From Taeniopygia guttata (taxonomy: Eukaryota > Chordata > Aves > Passeriformes > Estrildidae), in NCBI RefSeq assembly GCF_048771995.1, contig NC_133033.1, positions 3,162,501-3,226,500 on the forward strand: DNA of 64,000 nucleotides, read 5' to 3'. The translations under genes were made by a program, and so were the position numbers. The notes under the pieces were generated by a model. It was not told the origin of the DNA. It did not search any database and saw only the letters and a list, made by a program, of their open reading frames with translations. This document shows, piece by piece, positions 12,325 to 26,824 of the stretch (its first letter is position 1; each line of letters starts with the position of its first letter).

Positions 12325-15300
12325 GTTCCTGGGAAACTCCTCATTTGTCTGTTCCATGAGACAAGGGCTTGTGAGTCCATGTCACACCTGGGAGATGCAA
12401 TGGGCCATCAGGGAAGGCTTGGGGAAAGACCTACAGGTACAGGGAACCTTCTTCTAAGAGGAGTCTGCTGTGGGCAACCCTGCCATCCCCAAACATCATG
12501 CTGAGCTTTGGGCTGGTGTGTCTTCCAAAGGAAATGGGCTCGGAAGCCTCCAGTTGAAACGAAAATGGAAGGAAAGTTTATAAAGTGGTGACTTCAGTCA
12601 AAATGAGTAATACAGAGTCAGCAAGGGCAGGTTGTGCACCATGATGTGCTGGTGGTGGGTCAGCACTGCTAACAGGGACAATGCACCTGGTTTGCCCTGC
12701 ATAAATTTCCTCTCTTTTACAGTTTTTCTTACTGCTTTTATTGAAAGCTGCTGGTCTTCAATGGCAAAATTAGTGCTGAAACAGAGGAACAGATCCTCAG
12801 CAGATATCCATGGCAGTAGCTGTTTTGCCCCCAAATTACAGCAGCTGAGTCCCAGGGTCTGCTGTACTCCAAGGGATAAATCACCCTGCACTGACCTCCT
12901 GGATGCAGCCTCAACGTGGGACCATCTGTGCTCATCCCTGGTGCCACAGTGTGTGTGAGGAGATCTGCTGCTTGAGGTGATGGGATTCAGACCATCCAAC
13001 ACAGGCTGCTGAATAAAACCCAGGGCTGGATGTGGGAATTACATAAATCAGCTAATTATTCCTCTCCCTGAGCCCCCTGTGCATAGACTGGTGTCTGACT
13101 GGGGTTTTTGCTTTTCTCCAAAGCAGCTGGAGATGGGATGTTGAACATGGTGTGTTATTGCTCCTAATGGTATTAAAGAAAAACATCTCAAGTGCTGGTT
13201 GGCATGTTTTGATTGTATGTGAGGATAAAATGAGTGCCAGATTTGGAGTGGGGAAGACTTCCCTCCAGATCAGATTAGCAGGAGTTGTTGGGGGAGTGAA
13301 GCAAGGAAGCAGGGATTTGGTGGAGCACCCAAATCTTCTTTGGATAGAATCTCTCTCTTGGAGTTAATTTGGCTTTTTCATTGAACAACACCCTGCTACA
13401 CCAAGAAGCCCTTGGTGGTTCCTTTTCTCCCTTCCTTTGATGTTACTATTTGTGGCTTTATTTATTTGTACTAAAAGCCTTAAGCTCGTTGTGGCATTTT
13501 TGCAAGTGTTTCTGTGGCTAGTGTTGAGTGAGTGTGTGCAGAGCAGTTGTTCCCTAATGTTTGTCATATGATTGCCTGTGATTTCATGACCTGTGTGGCT
13601 GAAGTGAGTCCTGTGGGGTTTTTTATGTATGTGCAATTTAGCTTTTAATTAAGGCCTTGCTATCCAGGGAGTTGCAGCTTGGTTGGCTCCCATGCCCCAA
13701 GGTTCTCCTGGCTTGATACTGAAGTAAGGTAGCCCATATTTGGAAATATTCAGCTCATTTCTCTTGTTTCAGTTTTCCAAGCTGTTTGAATTAATCTTCA
13801 GTCTTCTCTTCCAATGTTTACTGAAGAACAGCAGTTTTTTTTAACACTCCCTTGTCTCACACAGTGCGATCAGCCCAGCTCAGACAATGTGCATTCATGC
13901 TGGGGTCTGGTGCTCATTTAGCAGTCTACAAACTCCTAATGAAGTGCAGATGCACTGGGGAAGATCCTCCCTCCACGGATGAACCCTGGATTGGGATGCA
14001 CCGAGGAGCAATTCACGGAAGCCACTCGCAGGCATTGTAGAGAGAGTAGTTTTACTTTTACTTATCTTCCTATTGACTCCTTCTTTTCTTTGCTGAATGG
14101 CTCATCAGGTCCCTGTGTATAAATCTTAAAATGTATATTATACCTGGGTGTAAAATCTGTTTTTTTGCAGAGTGGTTTCTGTTGGTGCAGGTTTTGGGTG
14201 CTCAGGCTGCCTCATGTGCACAGAAGTGATTTCCAGAGTGGACTTCCTTTGCATGCACTACCTTCCTCAGCTGTCTCTAGGATACCCAAAGAATTGGGAG
14301 AACTGACAGATGCCTGCCTGCAGGTTAATTCCAGATGACCAGAGCAGATAGGTACCAGACCCTTTCCCTCTTGCTCCTGCTGCTCCCCAAAGCAGGAATT
14401 TACTTAGCAGCAAGTTCCCAAGATGCCACCACACTCAGCTGTTTTACTAAAGTAGCCTTAAGATTGCTATTAGCAGGTTTTAACACATCTGTGCTGGAGT
14501 CATTTAGCATAAGGGCAACTCAAGCTGGATTTTATGGCTGTGGTTCAGTATGTCATTCTGGATAACCATATGCCATCTCTATGAAGAAGTAGTAGAGGCG
14601 CCTCACACATCTAAATTTCCGTCCCAGGCCAAATTTTGACAAGCAGGAGGTGTTGAGATATTTGTAGCCAATGTTTTTATTGACAAAATGCATGTTTGTA
14701 AAATCAGGATCGAGTTATGAGCTCAGATTTGGTGCATATTTCAATTTCCTTGTATGTTAGGTGGGCTCCAGCATCTCCCTCCTGGCCCAGTTTTAATAGT
14801 TTAGTGTCTCATTCTTGGAGAGTGCTTTTTACTGATGTCTGTGATTTAATCTGTTTATTTCAGCCTCTCATTTTTCCACGAGCTCAGTGGTGAGATGTTG
14901 ACCTGGGTGCTGCACTAATCTAATAATCTTTAGAAATCATTCTGGGATGTTTAATATTCGCATGATGGCCAAACTCTGAGTTCAGTCAGTCGTAATCATC
15001 ACACTGGAGCATGGTCAAGATGCAAAGTTTGGCCAGGACGCTGTGACCATCTGGTTGCAGGGAAACCAGCTGCCTCTTGAGCTAAAAATGCCCTTCATCC
15101 ATCATGATAAATCCCCTTTTCTACTAAATAACCTTCATTCTGTAGCCTGCCTCCCTGTGTGTAAATGGCCATACTCTTCAAACACGGTTGTTGATGGTAT
15201 TTTAGGTTTCATGTGGCCTCCTGGGGAAAAAGCACACCAGATACCCTGGCAATAAGTGGGGATGGATCAGCCAGACCTTGCAGAAATTCATGACCAGGTC

Positions 15301-17932
15301 CATGAACCTTGGTGGCATCACCTGGGAAGGCAGGTGCATGTAAATAATTTGAGCCAAAGGGTGTAGAAAGGCACCTGTGAAGGGACAGGACTCTCCCAAA
15401 GGAAAGGCACATTCAGAGCACTTCAAATTTTATTTTTTTGTGATACAGGAGAGGAGTCGTCCCTCCCAACATTGATTTCTCCATTGGTTGCTAACTGAGC
15501 GAAAGACATGCTGGTGATGCAGAAATTACCCCCCACTCAGTTCAGATGTCTCAAGTAGCTCAGATAAATCATGGCATAGTCACTCATTTCTTTCCATTGA
15601 TGCTAAAGGGAATCTAGAGCACCAGCTCCAATCTACACATCCACCCTGGAGACATCTAACATCCCTGGAGATGCAGATCTCAGCTGGGCTGCCTCTGCCT
15701 CTAAGCTTGAATATGAGAAAAGGGAAGCTAGGCTGAAATCAAAGGCAGTTAGAGACATAAAACAGAAGCAAAATGTCAAGAAATATAGAAGACATTAGGT
15801 TGCCCATGGTCCTGGGAAGCCAAGGGCACCCATCTGAAAATGGAGCAGCAAAACAAGAAAGCAGCAGAGAAAAAGGCAGACTTGGACCAGCGCAGGAGGA
15901 GAAAAATTTCCTTTCAACACTGAAAGCAACAGTTTCTAAAATCCACCTTCTCTGTCCCTCCCAAAATGTAAATGCTAGTAGTTACCCCTGTGAAAATCTG
16001 GAGCAGTTTTGTGGTAGTGAGTAGCAGATTCTTGGCTACTGAAGCCTCAGTGTGGCAGATGGGTTTTTTGGAAAATGACACTTGCGCAGCCCAGCTGGTA
16101 ACCACAGCTGAGATCTCCCTATTGGAGATCTTAGAAGTCAACGGCTGCATGGGCTTTGATTTCACTGGAAGCAGTGGCTGGGCTGCTGGAAATTGCACCC
16201 AGGTGTGAGGTGGAGAGGTCAGACTTGGCCAGCAGCTCCCAGGGTGATAACTGACCCGTTTCAGGCAATCCAGGCAATTCCTCCTATTTACCAGGAAAAA
16301 TGGCTGTGTTAACTCTGATACTGCTGGAACCCCTAGCAAATATTTTTTGCCTTTTTAGGTGAATGATTTTAAAATGTTTCCTGCCCTGGGTTTGGGTGAT
16401 ATTTTTGGCTGATGGTTGGGCACATTTGCCTGTCGCTGCCCAAGCCTCCTGCTTTGGAAAGGCCAATCTGCTGCCATCCTGCAGCTAAACCAAGCCAGGA
16501 ACAGGCATTTTCCACCCCCCAGCAGGAGAGGCTGGCTCGAGGAAACAGTTCCCTTCTAAATCACACAAGAAACTTGGAATATTAAACAATTTTACTGGAG
16601 AAAAGGATAGTGGATTGTTTTGTCTCACATGTGGCAAAATGGAAAGCAGTCAACAATTTCCTCAAAAGTAAACAACACAACATAGGGCAGTTCTGCTGAG
16701 GCTGTTGTTGAAATCTTCATGCTCCCAGAAAATTTGGAAGCAGTGTTATTTTCAGCTGGAAAGGGAGAAGTGTGTGGCACATCTGACCAGTTGCACTTGC
16801 CTCTGACTCAGAAACATCAGCGGAGTTTTGACTTTTTCTCTGCTCAGGGCTGCATATTGTTCCCCCAGTACAAATGACTTTGTATTTCAAATGTTTCTTG
16901 CACCAGGTCTCCCTGTACCAAACAATAAATGGAGGGACCTCCAAAGTGTTTTCAGCATCACCTGCAAACAGGTTTTTTTGTATTTTAACTTTCCCTGAGA
17001 TGAAGAAAGCACAGCTTGCTTTGTACCATCTGATCTGACTGCTATTTAACCCTCCTTTTCCAATAGTTTCTGTGTTCTCAAACTTTGTCTCTAAAACTTA
17101 CTTTTTGTGCCCATGCCATATGCACACCCACCTGGATGTGTTATGTGCTATGTTATGTTTTATGCTGTGCTAAGTGCTATGCACACACACCTAACCATGA
17201 TGTGTTATAAGTAGAGATAGCTGTGGATTTTCCATCCTGTCATTTTCCAACTGAAAAAGTACATTCGAAAACATCATGTTTTGCTGTTGAAAAATAGAAA
17301 TCCTTTCCCTCTCGATGTACAGCTCCCAAATAAAGCCATCGTTGGGAAAATGGAAATTAAATATTTCGTTTGGGGATGGATTAATTGTAATTAGAGTATA
17401 TATAATGTTTCAACCAGAAGTTTTCTTTTTCATCAATTCAACCAAGTGTTGAACTGCTCTTGGCAGTGGTGAAACCAGGGAAATGGAGAGCCCTGGTTCA
17501 ATCCTGGACTTTCTCAAGGGAGATGAACTCTCCCTTCATGTGGGGTGCAGGGGTCATTGCACCATTAGGAGTGATGGAAATGGCATCTGGCTGAGGCCAC
17601 AGACCTATGGGAAATGAAAAATCCTGATTTTGAGACTGGGATTTGTGTTTCACATCATTGCTGCCAGGGAAAGAGGCAGTGCTGGGCTGCTCCTGAGGGT
17701 TTGGGTCCATGAGATACTTCCCATTGCCCATGGGAACACTGAAGGTGGTCTTTGGTTTGCCAAAATAGCCTTTGTGAGTGTTTCTTTAGAGGGGATGTGT
17801 TGCAGGGGGAATTGTCATTTTCTGCTTTAGGAGGAACTAAAGAAGTGACTTTGGATAACTTCCACTGTCAGAGTCAAGCTGTTGATGAAGAAGTTGTTTG
17901 GTACGTGTCTAGTCTCAGTGGATATTGATCTC

Positions 17933-17935
17933 AAA

Positions 17936-17961
<26 letters not shown>
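17933..17961. repeat. A29 homopolymer
   Basis: An uninterrupted run of 29 adenines. No recognisable retrotransposon body precedes it, so it may be simple slippage. Confidence 0.95.
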
Positions 17962-17969
<8 letters not shown>

Positions 17970-20900
17970 AGTATTTGTTCCTTTAAAATGTAATTACAGA
18001 AATCATTGCTTTCCAGTAAGAAACTGGGGGTCAGCACTGGTGATTCTGCTTTGCCTTCAGAGCCCTAAAGCACTTTGAAACACAGAGTGATCCTCCTTCT
18101 ACCTGTAGGAGTTCAGTTATCCTCCAGGGCAGGATTTATTTAGATTATTTAATTTTCATGAAGGAGATTAGTTATTGGTTTGGGGGCAGGGGTGTTTGCT
18201 TTGTCGTTTTGTTTTACCCCTATAAATTTTTTTTTTTATCTAGGCATCCTAGAAAAGGAAAATTATCTATTCCATAGCTACAGGCTTGTCTATGATCTAG
18301 TTACATCCCCTGAAAATTGCCTCAGCTTTCAGAAATGTCTGTTTTAGAGAAAACATAACATTACAGCGGTTTTGCAGTATTAAAGGGCAGAAGCACCTAA
18401 GATATTGCTCCCCTGACTTCTGTTTCCCATGAGTGAAAATTATCTACAGACAGAATACTGCTGATCACCAAACAGTGCAGAATTGTTGTTTGATTCCTAT
18501 TCTCTAACAGGGATACACCAAAAATAGAAACAGCTGCATCTTTCAATTGAGTGAAATTTGAATAATGTTGCTGTGCTGGAAATAAAATTGAAAAGCCACA
18601 TGGAGTGAGGAGTTTGATCTGGTAGGTCCAAATCAGACCAAATTTCAGTTTTCTGTAGCAGATCTAGTTCTAGATTTTCTGCGACCCAAAACTCACAAAC
18701 ATTTTCATCTGGGTTCTAGTTTCATATAAAGACTGCAACACTGGTACAAAGGTTTATCTGTCACTGCTCAAGGAATGTCCTCACCAGCAGATGCTGGCAG
18801 TGGACAGGTGTACAGACCAGTGATTGCCAGATGATCTCAGTGAGATGTTTGATCAAGAAATAAAGACAGCTGCTTTTCTTCCTTAATCCTGTTAATTTTA
18901 CTGCTTTTAATAAATTTACTGTAATTAGTAGAATTTTTCCTGAAGTTACAGTTTTTAAAATGCCAGCCATTCAAAAACACCTGCAAGCTGTAATTCTGGG
19001 GGTTTGCACATCTGTCTTACAAAGGAATAGAGGGAAAGTAGCCCCAAAACCCAGACCCCTCCATGATGCTGTTCTGTGCTGTCCTTGCCTGTAAGGCTGA
19101 GCCTGCAGGTGTTACTTTGCATGGATGTTGGACCAGCTACAGGTCCCTGGCACGCAGCAAAGCTGTTATTTGGTAAACAAGTTCTTCTGAAACAGTCGAG
19201 CTGAAAGCAATTTCTGCATATGAAATGGATAAACTAAGTAGTTTGGGTCTTACAGTACCTAAATATCTTCAAAGACGTGGGTCCTGGTGTAGGACAGATT
19301 GTGGTGATGGCCCAGCACGTGGCTGTGACACCAGTGCTCCTTGCTGTGCTCCACAGGACACAACAGACAGGGAAACAGCTTTCCATCCTGCTGCAGTGCT
19401 GCCAGAGCGACTTTGTTCCTCCAAGGCTGCCTAGGACTGCCTGGAAAGCTTTGGAGGGCCCTCCTTACTTGGTTTGTTGTCTCCCCACTGGGATCACACC
19501 TGTGTTGCTCCCACCCTCCTGTTCCTCTTGGTTTCTGTGGGTCCCCAGGACATCCCAAAGGTTGTCCCTCTGCAGCATTTACATCTTTCACATACTTGGG
19601 CTCATTTGTCATGTCCCCTGCTTTACTCACTGCACGGTGATGCTTATTTACTAATTCTAACATTTCCTCGTTAGTCATTCCCTCCAGGCCCATTAATCAC
19701 TATAAATTCCCAAACGAGAGGCTGCAGTACATCGTTCCTTCCAACAGACAGCTGACACGTAGTAATTAGGCAGCTGAACATAAAAATAATGAGGCTGAGG
19801 CTCCCGCAGATCTCCTTCCCCCTCTCGGCACCTCGGGGGCAGCCTCTCCGCAGCCACCGCTGCACAAGCTGCTCCCCAGCACGGATGTGCCTCTTTCCCT
19901 CCCTTTATCCCCCAAACCTGCTCTCTGATCCATTGGTGAGGTACCCAGGCATTTAGCTTTGTGACTTCTGGCGGTATTTTTCCATGCATCACATCAACAC
20001 ACACTGAATTATTTAATCTCTCTGCCTCCCCTGTTTCCCCATCATGCAGGGACTCATCCAGCTCCCATTGTTCATCTCTACCTGCTGCTCCAGAAAATCC
20101 TCGTGCCAAGCTGCCCTGCCAGCTTGCTGCAGCCTCTCTAACTCAGAGCACTCTTGGAAATAAATGCATCTTCTCACAACAGCTTCGCTCCCTGAAATAA
20201 AGAGTGTGATTCAGGCAGGGGTTTGACTGCCATGTGCAACGCAGAAATGGTCTGAGACACCAAAAGGCTCTTTGTGTCCAGACTAATTTCCCTGTTTTCT
20301 TGTATTCTCCCTCCTCAGCACAGTTAGGGAGCACTTTTAAGGAGCAGTTCTGCAGTCTTTTTTCCTTTTTCTTTTTTTTTTCCTGTGGTGATCACTTTTG
20401 TTTGCCACAGAAATACCTTGGAAATTGAGTGCCCATGGAGAGGGACACAGCACCATCCCCTCCAAATTACACTGCAGCGTCCAGCATCACCGGCCAAACT
20501 GGAGTTAATGAGAATTAGGAAGAAACTTCCCCTGCAGCTCTTTTTTCCTCTCCTGCTCCTTTCTGAAGCAATGTGTCTTGGCTGCATTTGGCTTAAAAAG
20601 ACCCTTGATCTGCTTTGTTTATGGTAATTTCTTTATTCCTGAGAGAGAGAGGGAAGGCAGCACCGAACTGATATTGTTCTGGGACTGCAGATGGGCAGAT
20701 GGTTTGAAAAAATGATTGCAAGATTTCACTTGCACTCTGGGCCTGTCTTTCACATTTGGGTGAAAGACCAAGTTTTGTCTTCTGTCACGGGAAGCCTAAT
20801 TTAGATTGCCTAAAACTTGAAATCAGTTTGAAGACAAATCCCCAAGGTCAACGACTCCACAGATTTGGAGGTTAAAGAATTGAGGTTAAGAACTGACAAA

Positions 20901-22353
20901 CGAGGAAGCCAAGGCAAGATTATGGAAATGAGGATCTGTAGCAAATTCTCTCTTGTTTCCCCCTTGTAACCTCCTAATGACATTAGTGCCTGTCTTTGAC
21001 AGTCCCTTCTCAAAGGGGAACTTACTTGAGCACTAAAGACGCTTTTATGAGTCCCAGAGACACACACAGGAAAACATGTGGGCAAATCTGCTAAGACCCA
21101 GATATGGGACACAGTCCTTAAAAGCCCTGCGCCGACTTAAAAGAAATGACCTGAGATAAGGGAGACAACAAAGCACGCTTGGCTGGTCCCCACCCCTGGA
21201 TCCCCACCCCAGACCCTGTGCTGAAAGCAAACATACTTTTTTGCCTCCATGCTGCTAAATGCACACAGTTAAAAATTCAATCTTTGCATCTCCCCAGTGA
21301 TCTGGAGCACTTCTACTGTCCCTTCTCACAGCTGTGAAGCTGTGATTCAGAGGGATTGGAGCCAACAGCATAAAGCAGCACCTGTTTACACTGTCCAGCC
21401 CAAACCACCATCCCCCTGGTCCTCGCAGCAACTCAGCCTTTCTGTAATGCAGTTTTTGTTGCTTATCCCAGCGCTGCTTGAAGGTTTCTGAACTCATTTA
21501 CTCCAGGGAGAGTTTCTGCACATCTGGTCCCTGGCTGGAAAAATTTTTTTATGTAAGTATCTCACCCTTCTTCAGCAAGGAACAGCATGTGAAGCTTGGG
21601 CTGGACTTGTCTCTGCAGGTGGTGGTTCTTTGACTAAAACACAAGACACGCATTTCCCTGCAAGGCTATTTCACCCCAAGCTTTGCAGCTTGGTTGCTGC
21701 AAGAGGAGTTTACCCCCTGGAGTCAGTGTTACATCAAACCTTTCCTCCAACTTTTTCTCTTGATCATCCTCTCTAAAATTACTCAGAGGGTTGCTCAAGA
21801 GCAGCTGGGTGGGTAGGAGGCATTTAATGAAGATGCCTTTACTTCACCATCAAGTTGGAGAGCTGAGCCATGGTGTTCACTTCTTCTCCCCTTCTTGTCT
21901 GTGAGACTTTTCTAACAGTGCTGGTGGGCTCAGGCCTCTTTCCCACCTGCGATTAGATAGCAGAAAGCAAGGTGAACTTTCTCCTTTTATTAGCCAGCTA
22001 TGCTTAATGAAAAGCTGAAAGGTAATTTTTAACTGTAGACTGAGTGATATAGCCTTAAAAGGGAGCAAGGTATCCCTGAGGATGGTGGCAATAAGTATGG
22101 AGAAATAATGTACTGTTTGGGAAGCACCTTACCCGTCTAAAAGACCTGCCATCCTACTGATCTCAGATGGATGAATTTATGGCCTTGTTATAAATTTCCT
22201 GATGCCTCAGCTTCCTAACCTTGAAACATTCATTCCAAGTCGCTACAGCTTTACAAATAGATAAATTTTTTTTCAGAAATAGAGTTTTTCCATCTGTTTG
22301 TTCCATTTTCCCATCTGTTCTTCCAGCCTCATAATCATGTTCAACCTGTTTAC

Positions 22354-22443
22354 AAAGATTGCCTTTAAATATATACATATATGTAACTCTTTTTATTCAA
22401 AGATTGCCTTTGAATATATACATATATATAACTCTTTTTTCTA
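22354..22443 (+). repeat. Two-copy tandem repeat, 45-bp period
   Basis: The block starting 'aaagattgcctttaaatata' recurs 45 bp later as 'aaagattgcctttgaatata', each followed by 'catatatgtaactc'-type sequence and a T-run. It is a local duplication in AT-rich DNA. Confidence 0.85.
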
Positions 22444-25400
22444 TTCCAGGACAATTGTTTCTTTCACAGTGGTTTGGTTTGTTCTTAAACTGCCTCTCTG
22501 AAGTTCTCTGGGCACTTTTTTGGCTAATCCACTTACCTTTCCAATATGCATTTTGATCTTCAATGAGCTCATTACTCTTTCAGGCCACCAGGAATTCTTG
22601 CCAGCTGCAGGGTGATCACTTTGGCAGGGCCAGACCATGAGCTGCAGCCACATCCCAGTGAGAAAGCCAGCATATCCCAATGGATGTGGCATTCTTGTGT
22701 CCAGCTGGGTGCCACAAGGGCGAGTGACACCAGGGAGTTCCAGCAGACAGCCCAACCCTTGTGCCTTCCCCTACAATGTCAGTCTGTACCTGCTCAGGAG
22801 CATTTTCTGCTCTCATAAGCCAGGTGAATATGTATGAATATTGTAGCAGCTCTCAAGGCTCTGCTTTCACTAAAGAACCTCTAGTATCTCCTGAGTAGTG
22901 ACTAGGTAGAGATTAAGGTACCTAAAGCATTCCTCAGCCTGACCAATCTGGAAAAAATTCCCTGGAATCAGCAGGCAATATTGTATTACAATTAGATCAG
23001 AAGCTGGACTGGATTTCTATCTGTGATTTGTCTGAGAAGCACAAGTAGCACCCTCTGAGAAGGGATCATTTCTGCTACAGAGAAAGAGCAAATCTGCGTC
23101 TCTACAGGCCACCCAAAAAGTGATTTTTGATTTGTCAAAATAATCCTTTAAGTAGAGGAATTGAGAGTTTGGAAGATATCCAAAAATGTGTTAATCTACA
23201 CTTTTTTATTTTCTCTTTTTATGTAAGGAAGGGAGGAAACTAATAATAAGCTCATAAATCATGTGCTTAAGTTTAAAGAAAAATGCTTTGGGAAAGTTTT
23301 CTAGCCTCTGCAAGACATTTTGTTTTTATTCCTTCTGTCTCCACAAGACTTTTGCCTTCTACTGTTTGCCAGCAGGATTGGAAAAATTCTACTGGTCTTG
23401 TCATCACAAGGGACGCTTGTGGAATTGTTTTATTGTTGCCCTTCTCCTTCTGGTAGGATGAGATCAATCCCTTCATTTCGCTGAAGTCAAGGCATCTTCT
23501 CTCTCATTCCAGATGTGCCAAGCTGGTTGCAAACAACGAGGGCCTTTGTTAAATTGTGAGCCTTGGAAGATCGCTGTGCTCCACCTTTCAGGTAAAAGGG
23601 CTCACAGGAAGCCTTTGGGGCAGAGGAGACCCCAGTTCCACTTTCCAAGCAGGAGGATTTTCCCAGGAGGACTCACAGCACTGGCCTTCCAGACTACAGA
23701 CAACACTGATGTCTTTTAAAGGTTTATCAAGAGCATCTTGCTCACGATGGGGAGGGGGCAGCAGACTTCTGCAGCAGCCCATCCTCTTGGTCTTGGCTTT
23801 ATTTTAGGGTGGTCTTGTGGCCACTAAGAAGACATGAGCTATAAATTTACCTCCACTGGCTGCTGTTTTGGGCCACGGGATTTTAGGCACAAGAAGCTGG
23901 TCCTGTGTGTTTTATAGCAAGCCCAAGGCTTCACCTGCCAGCTCAGCATAGAAAGTTTACCCATTACCAACCTGTGGCGGTTGGGTTCCCTTTGTCCCCA
24001 GAAAACAAAGGCTCTGTGTTCACAGCTAAATCCCTCCATCCAAGTGTTTCCTGTAACAAAACAAAAGCCCGCTAAATAGGAACGTTTCTCCCTCTGGGAA
24101 ACGATGCATTCCCTCACGTTCACGGTATGCAGTGTTCCCTTAGTTCACTGATTTTGTTACTTTTTACAGTTCAGTTTCCATACGCTGCTGCTCATGTGTG
24201 GTGCCAATGCTGCTGGTGATGAATTTCTCGCAGAGCTGACTTGAGCAATGTCTCTGTAGTAATAATTTTCTGTCTCCCCAGCGTTTAGCTGAGTACATTG
24301 TCTCCAAGACCTTTCACCAAGCATCCATCAGGAAGGAGTTCAAGCTAAGCAAGACATTACCCCGTTCCAGAGGCTGAGCAAATCACATGCCTACCCTGTA
24401 ACTAATTATTTCTATTGGCTGATTGGTTTTTAATGCATCTGTTTTACAGGTAAACAGATTTATCTTAGGAAGGCATAGGCAATAATGATGCTGGGGTTTT
24501 TTATTCATTGCCTTCCATCAGAGACTGAAGGGCTCCATGCTGAAATAGGTGTCATTTAGCTGTACAGTCCCTTGATTTTTGTACCTAGGCAGAATGGGCA
24601 TCTGAGACTGCTGGGTAAAATTGGGAAAGCCTGAAAAACTTGTGGAGCCTTCTAACAAGACTCCATAAATGGATGCCATTAACCATGTGTTCTCCAACCC
24701 CAGCTCCTCATGAACCTCCCCTTTATAAAATAGAACTTTTTGTAATTGTCAGAGTCCCTGGAGGAGCCAATTTCTGGTGCAAGGAGCCCACAACAAGGAT
24801 CTCACATGCAGACAGCACAAAGAGCATGAGCCATTTGTGATGTTCCACTCACCCTCCTGATCCCAGGTGCAAATCTGATCGTGAATATCTTGGAGGCATC
24901 TCACTAACTGCTCTGGCAACTGTGATGCTGCTTATACAGTGGTTGTATTGCAGGAACACTCAGAAATGTCCCAGAGCACAAAGCCCCTGGATCAAGGAGA
25001 CCCAAAAGTCAGTGCTTGACCCAAAGTACCTAAGACTGAAACATCAGAAGGGAAGATGGAAGCACTGGAGACAGAAAAGCTCTGCTCACTGGTATAATTT
25101 AGATGCAATCAGGGGATTGCAATGAGGGAAAGGATCTTGAATATCCAGTTCAGACTTACAAATTAGGGAAAGGGAAGAAAATCACCAAGTTAAAATTCTG
25201 GAGGGAGATGTCATATATGTACATGGTAAGTAAAGCCATGGGCAGAGAGCACTGCTTCGGTGATGTCCTCATCCACACCACTCCTGCCTGTGTTTTTAAC
25301 TTGTTTTCAAAGAAATGTGGGTCTTAAAACCAAAAATCTAGTGCTAGAGGTACTCAAGAGTTGCAGTGTCTGCCTTCAATCTATCCTGGCCAGTCTTGGA

Positions 25401-25533
25401 GACCTGAGCCACAGTGAACCCAACAAGCACTCTCGAGTGTTCACATGTAACAGACCTCCTCAGGTGAAAGTGTGGTTCCCCCATTCCTGGACTTTTCTGC
25501 TTTGGAGAGACCCTTCTTTTCCTTACCACTAAT

Positions 25534-25570
25534 GCAAATAAATAAATAAATAAATAAATAAAAATAAAAC
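25534..25570. repeat. (AAAT)n microsatellite
   Basis: About seven AAAT units followed by a degenerate AAAATAAAA tail. Confidence 0.93.
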
Positions 25571-26164
25571 AAGAAGGCCTTTCAGGGTAAATTTTACCAG
25601 GGCCAGGTTTTCCTGCCTGCCCTCCCAGGGCTGGGGGAAGGAGGAAGACCTTTACCTGCTGCTCGCTGCCGGGCAGGGGGCACCAGGAAGGAAACAGGAC
25701 CCAGCCGTCTGGCGACAGCTTTTTTCGGCTGGATTTCGGCTCGCCTGCCAGGCTGGGGTTGCAGCTGGCTGGCCTGATCTCCTTCCCTCCCACCGGCTCT
25801 CACTGGGAGCAGAACATGCCTTCTCCTGCTGATTTCTGCTTGCCATATTGATTGCAGCAGGGTATAATGGAGACAAGTCAGGCAGAAAGCCAGCCACCCT
25901 TGGGAATGATTAAAGAGCAAGCAGAAAAGGATAGAAGTGAAGAAAAACAGGCTGACACTTAGGGCATGGTGGATTTGGAGCAAATTATGCCCTTTTCCCC
26001 ACCTCACCCCTGCGAGGTGCCTGGGATGGTTCAGCGGCACCTCTATTTCAGCTCTGCCCAAAAGAAGCATCATATCGGCCCCCATGAACGCGGGGAACAA
26101 AATCCCCAGAACGTGTACAATATCCCTATTGTGCATGGATTTGAAGCCTGATTATTCAGAGCAT

Positions 26165-26345
26165 AGCCAAGGAAAGGTAAGGCTATGACCCATTGTTTTC
26201 CTGCGATCAATTGAATACTGTCATTTGCATTTAAAACGCTCTAAATTCGCACTGTCAATATGCCAAACAGCTGCTCGAGCTTTTCAGCATTCCATGGTGA
26301 CAATCACACTATCATACATCATTGGCACCAGGATTTGCAATACTC
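26165..26345. promoter_or_regulatory. Candidate conserved non-coding element with octamer and SOX-like motifs
   Basis: The stretch contains a perfect octamer ATTTGCAT, a SOX-like CCATTGTT about 40 bp upstream, and further homeodomain-type and E-box-like sites (CAGCTG). It has no coding frame and is free of repeats. These are features of vertebrate enhancers, but only motif content was judged. Confidence 0.33.
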
Positions 26346-26824
26346 TCAGTGTCAAAATTTTGTGGGTTTTTTTTACGAGGGAAAAAAAAAAAAATCCTCC
26401 CCTCCCCCCTAAAATACCCAAACCTGTGAAAAATCCACTTTTAAAATGATGGCGTTGGATGCTGCTAAGCAGGCCTTCACAGATGCCAACATATCAAAAT
26501 TCATCTCTTTTCTTCCTCTCCTACAATTAAAAGGTAGTTAAGAAAGAGGCTGTTCCTGATAGACCCACCTTCTGTTTTCTCCTTTGTATGCGTATTATTC
26601 ATTAGCAGTCTAATAAGAGTTTCAAAATGCTCTGTGCCTCTGCCAGCAGGGCATATGTATGTAGACATGTGCTTGTGACAGATAAGTACATAAACAGCAT
26701 ATTGGCACCAGAAAGACATCTGTGCCTAGAAAAACGCTTGTGATATGTACATAAATGACATTTTAGCTCTAGTCAAGTCCTTGTGGCTTTGAGAGGAATA
26801 TGTGACTGTACTCTTCTCTGTGAA

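Larger units (their letters stand above)
12001..24000. other. Gene-free flank, part 2
   Basis: No exon, RNA gene or large mobile element could be supported. The stretch holds a TTA-type microsatellite, a 29-A homopolymer, a short two-copy tandem repeat near 22.4 kb, and moderately GC-rich patches (11.7–11.9 and 19.8–19.9 kb) that do not form clear CpG islands. The longest frames (for example a minus frame at 19,259–19,693) lack flanking splice signals and show no recognisable domain. Confidence 0.55.

Noticed and set aside
19259-19693. 144-codon minus-strand open frame
   Set aside because: The start has a somewhat protein-like composition, but no family, splice signals or supporting context could be identified.
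25594-26136. 180-codon minus-strand open frame
   Set aside because: It runs across the edge of a microsatellite region and a GC-rich patch, and shows no domain or conserved pattern.
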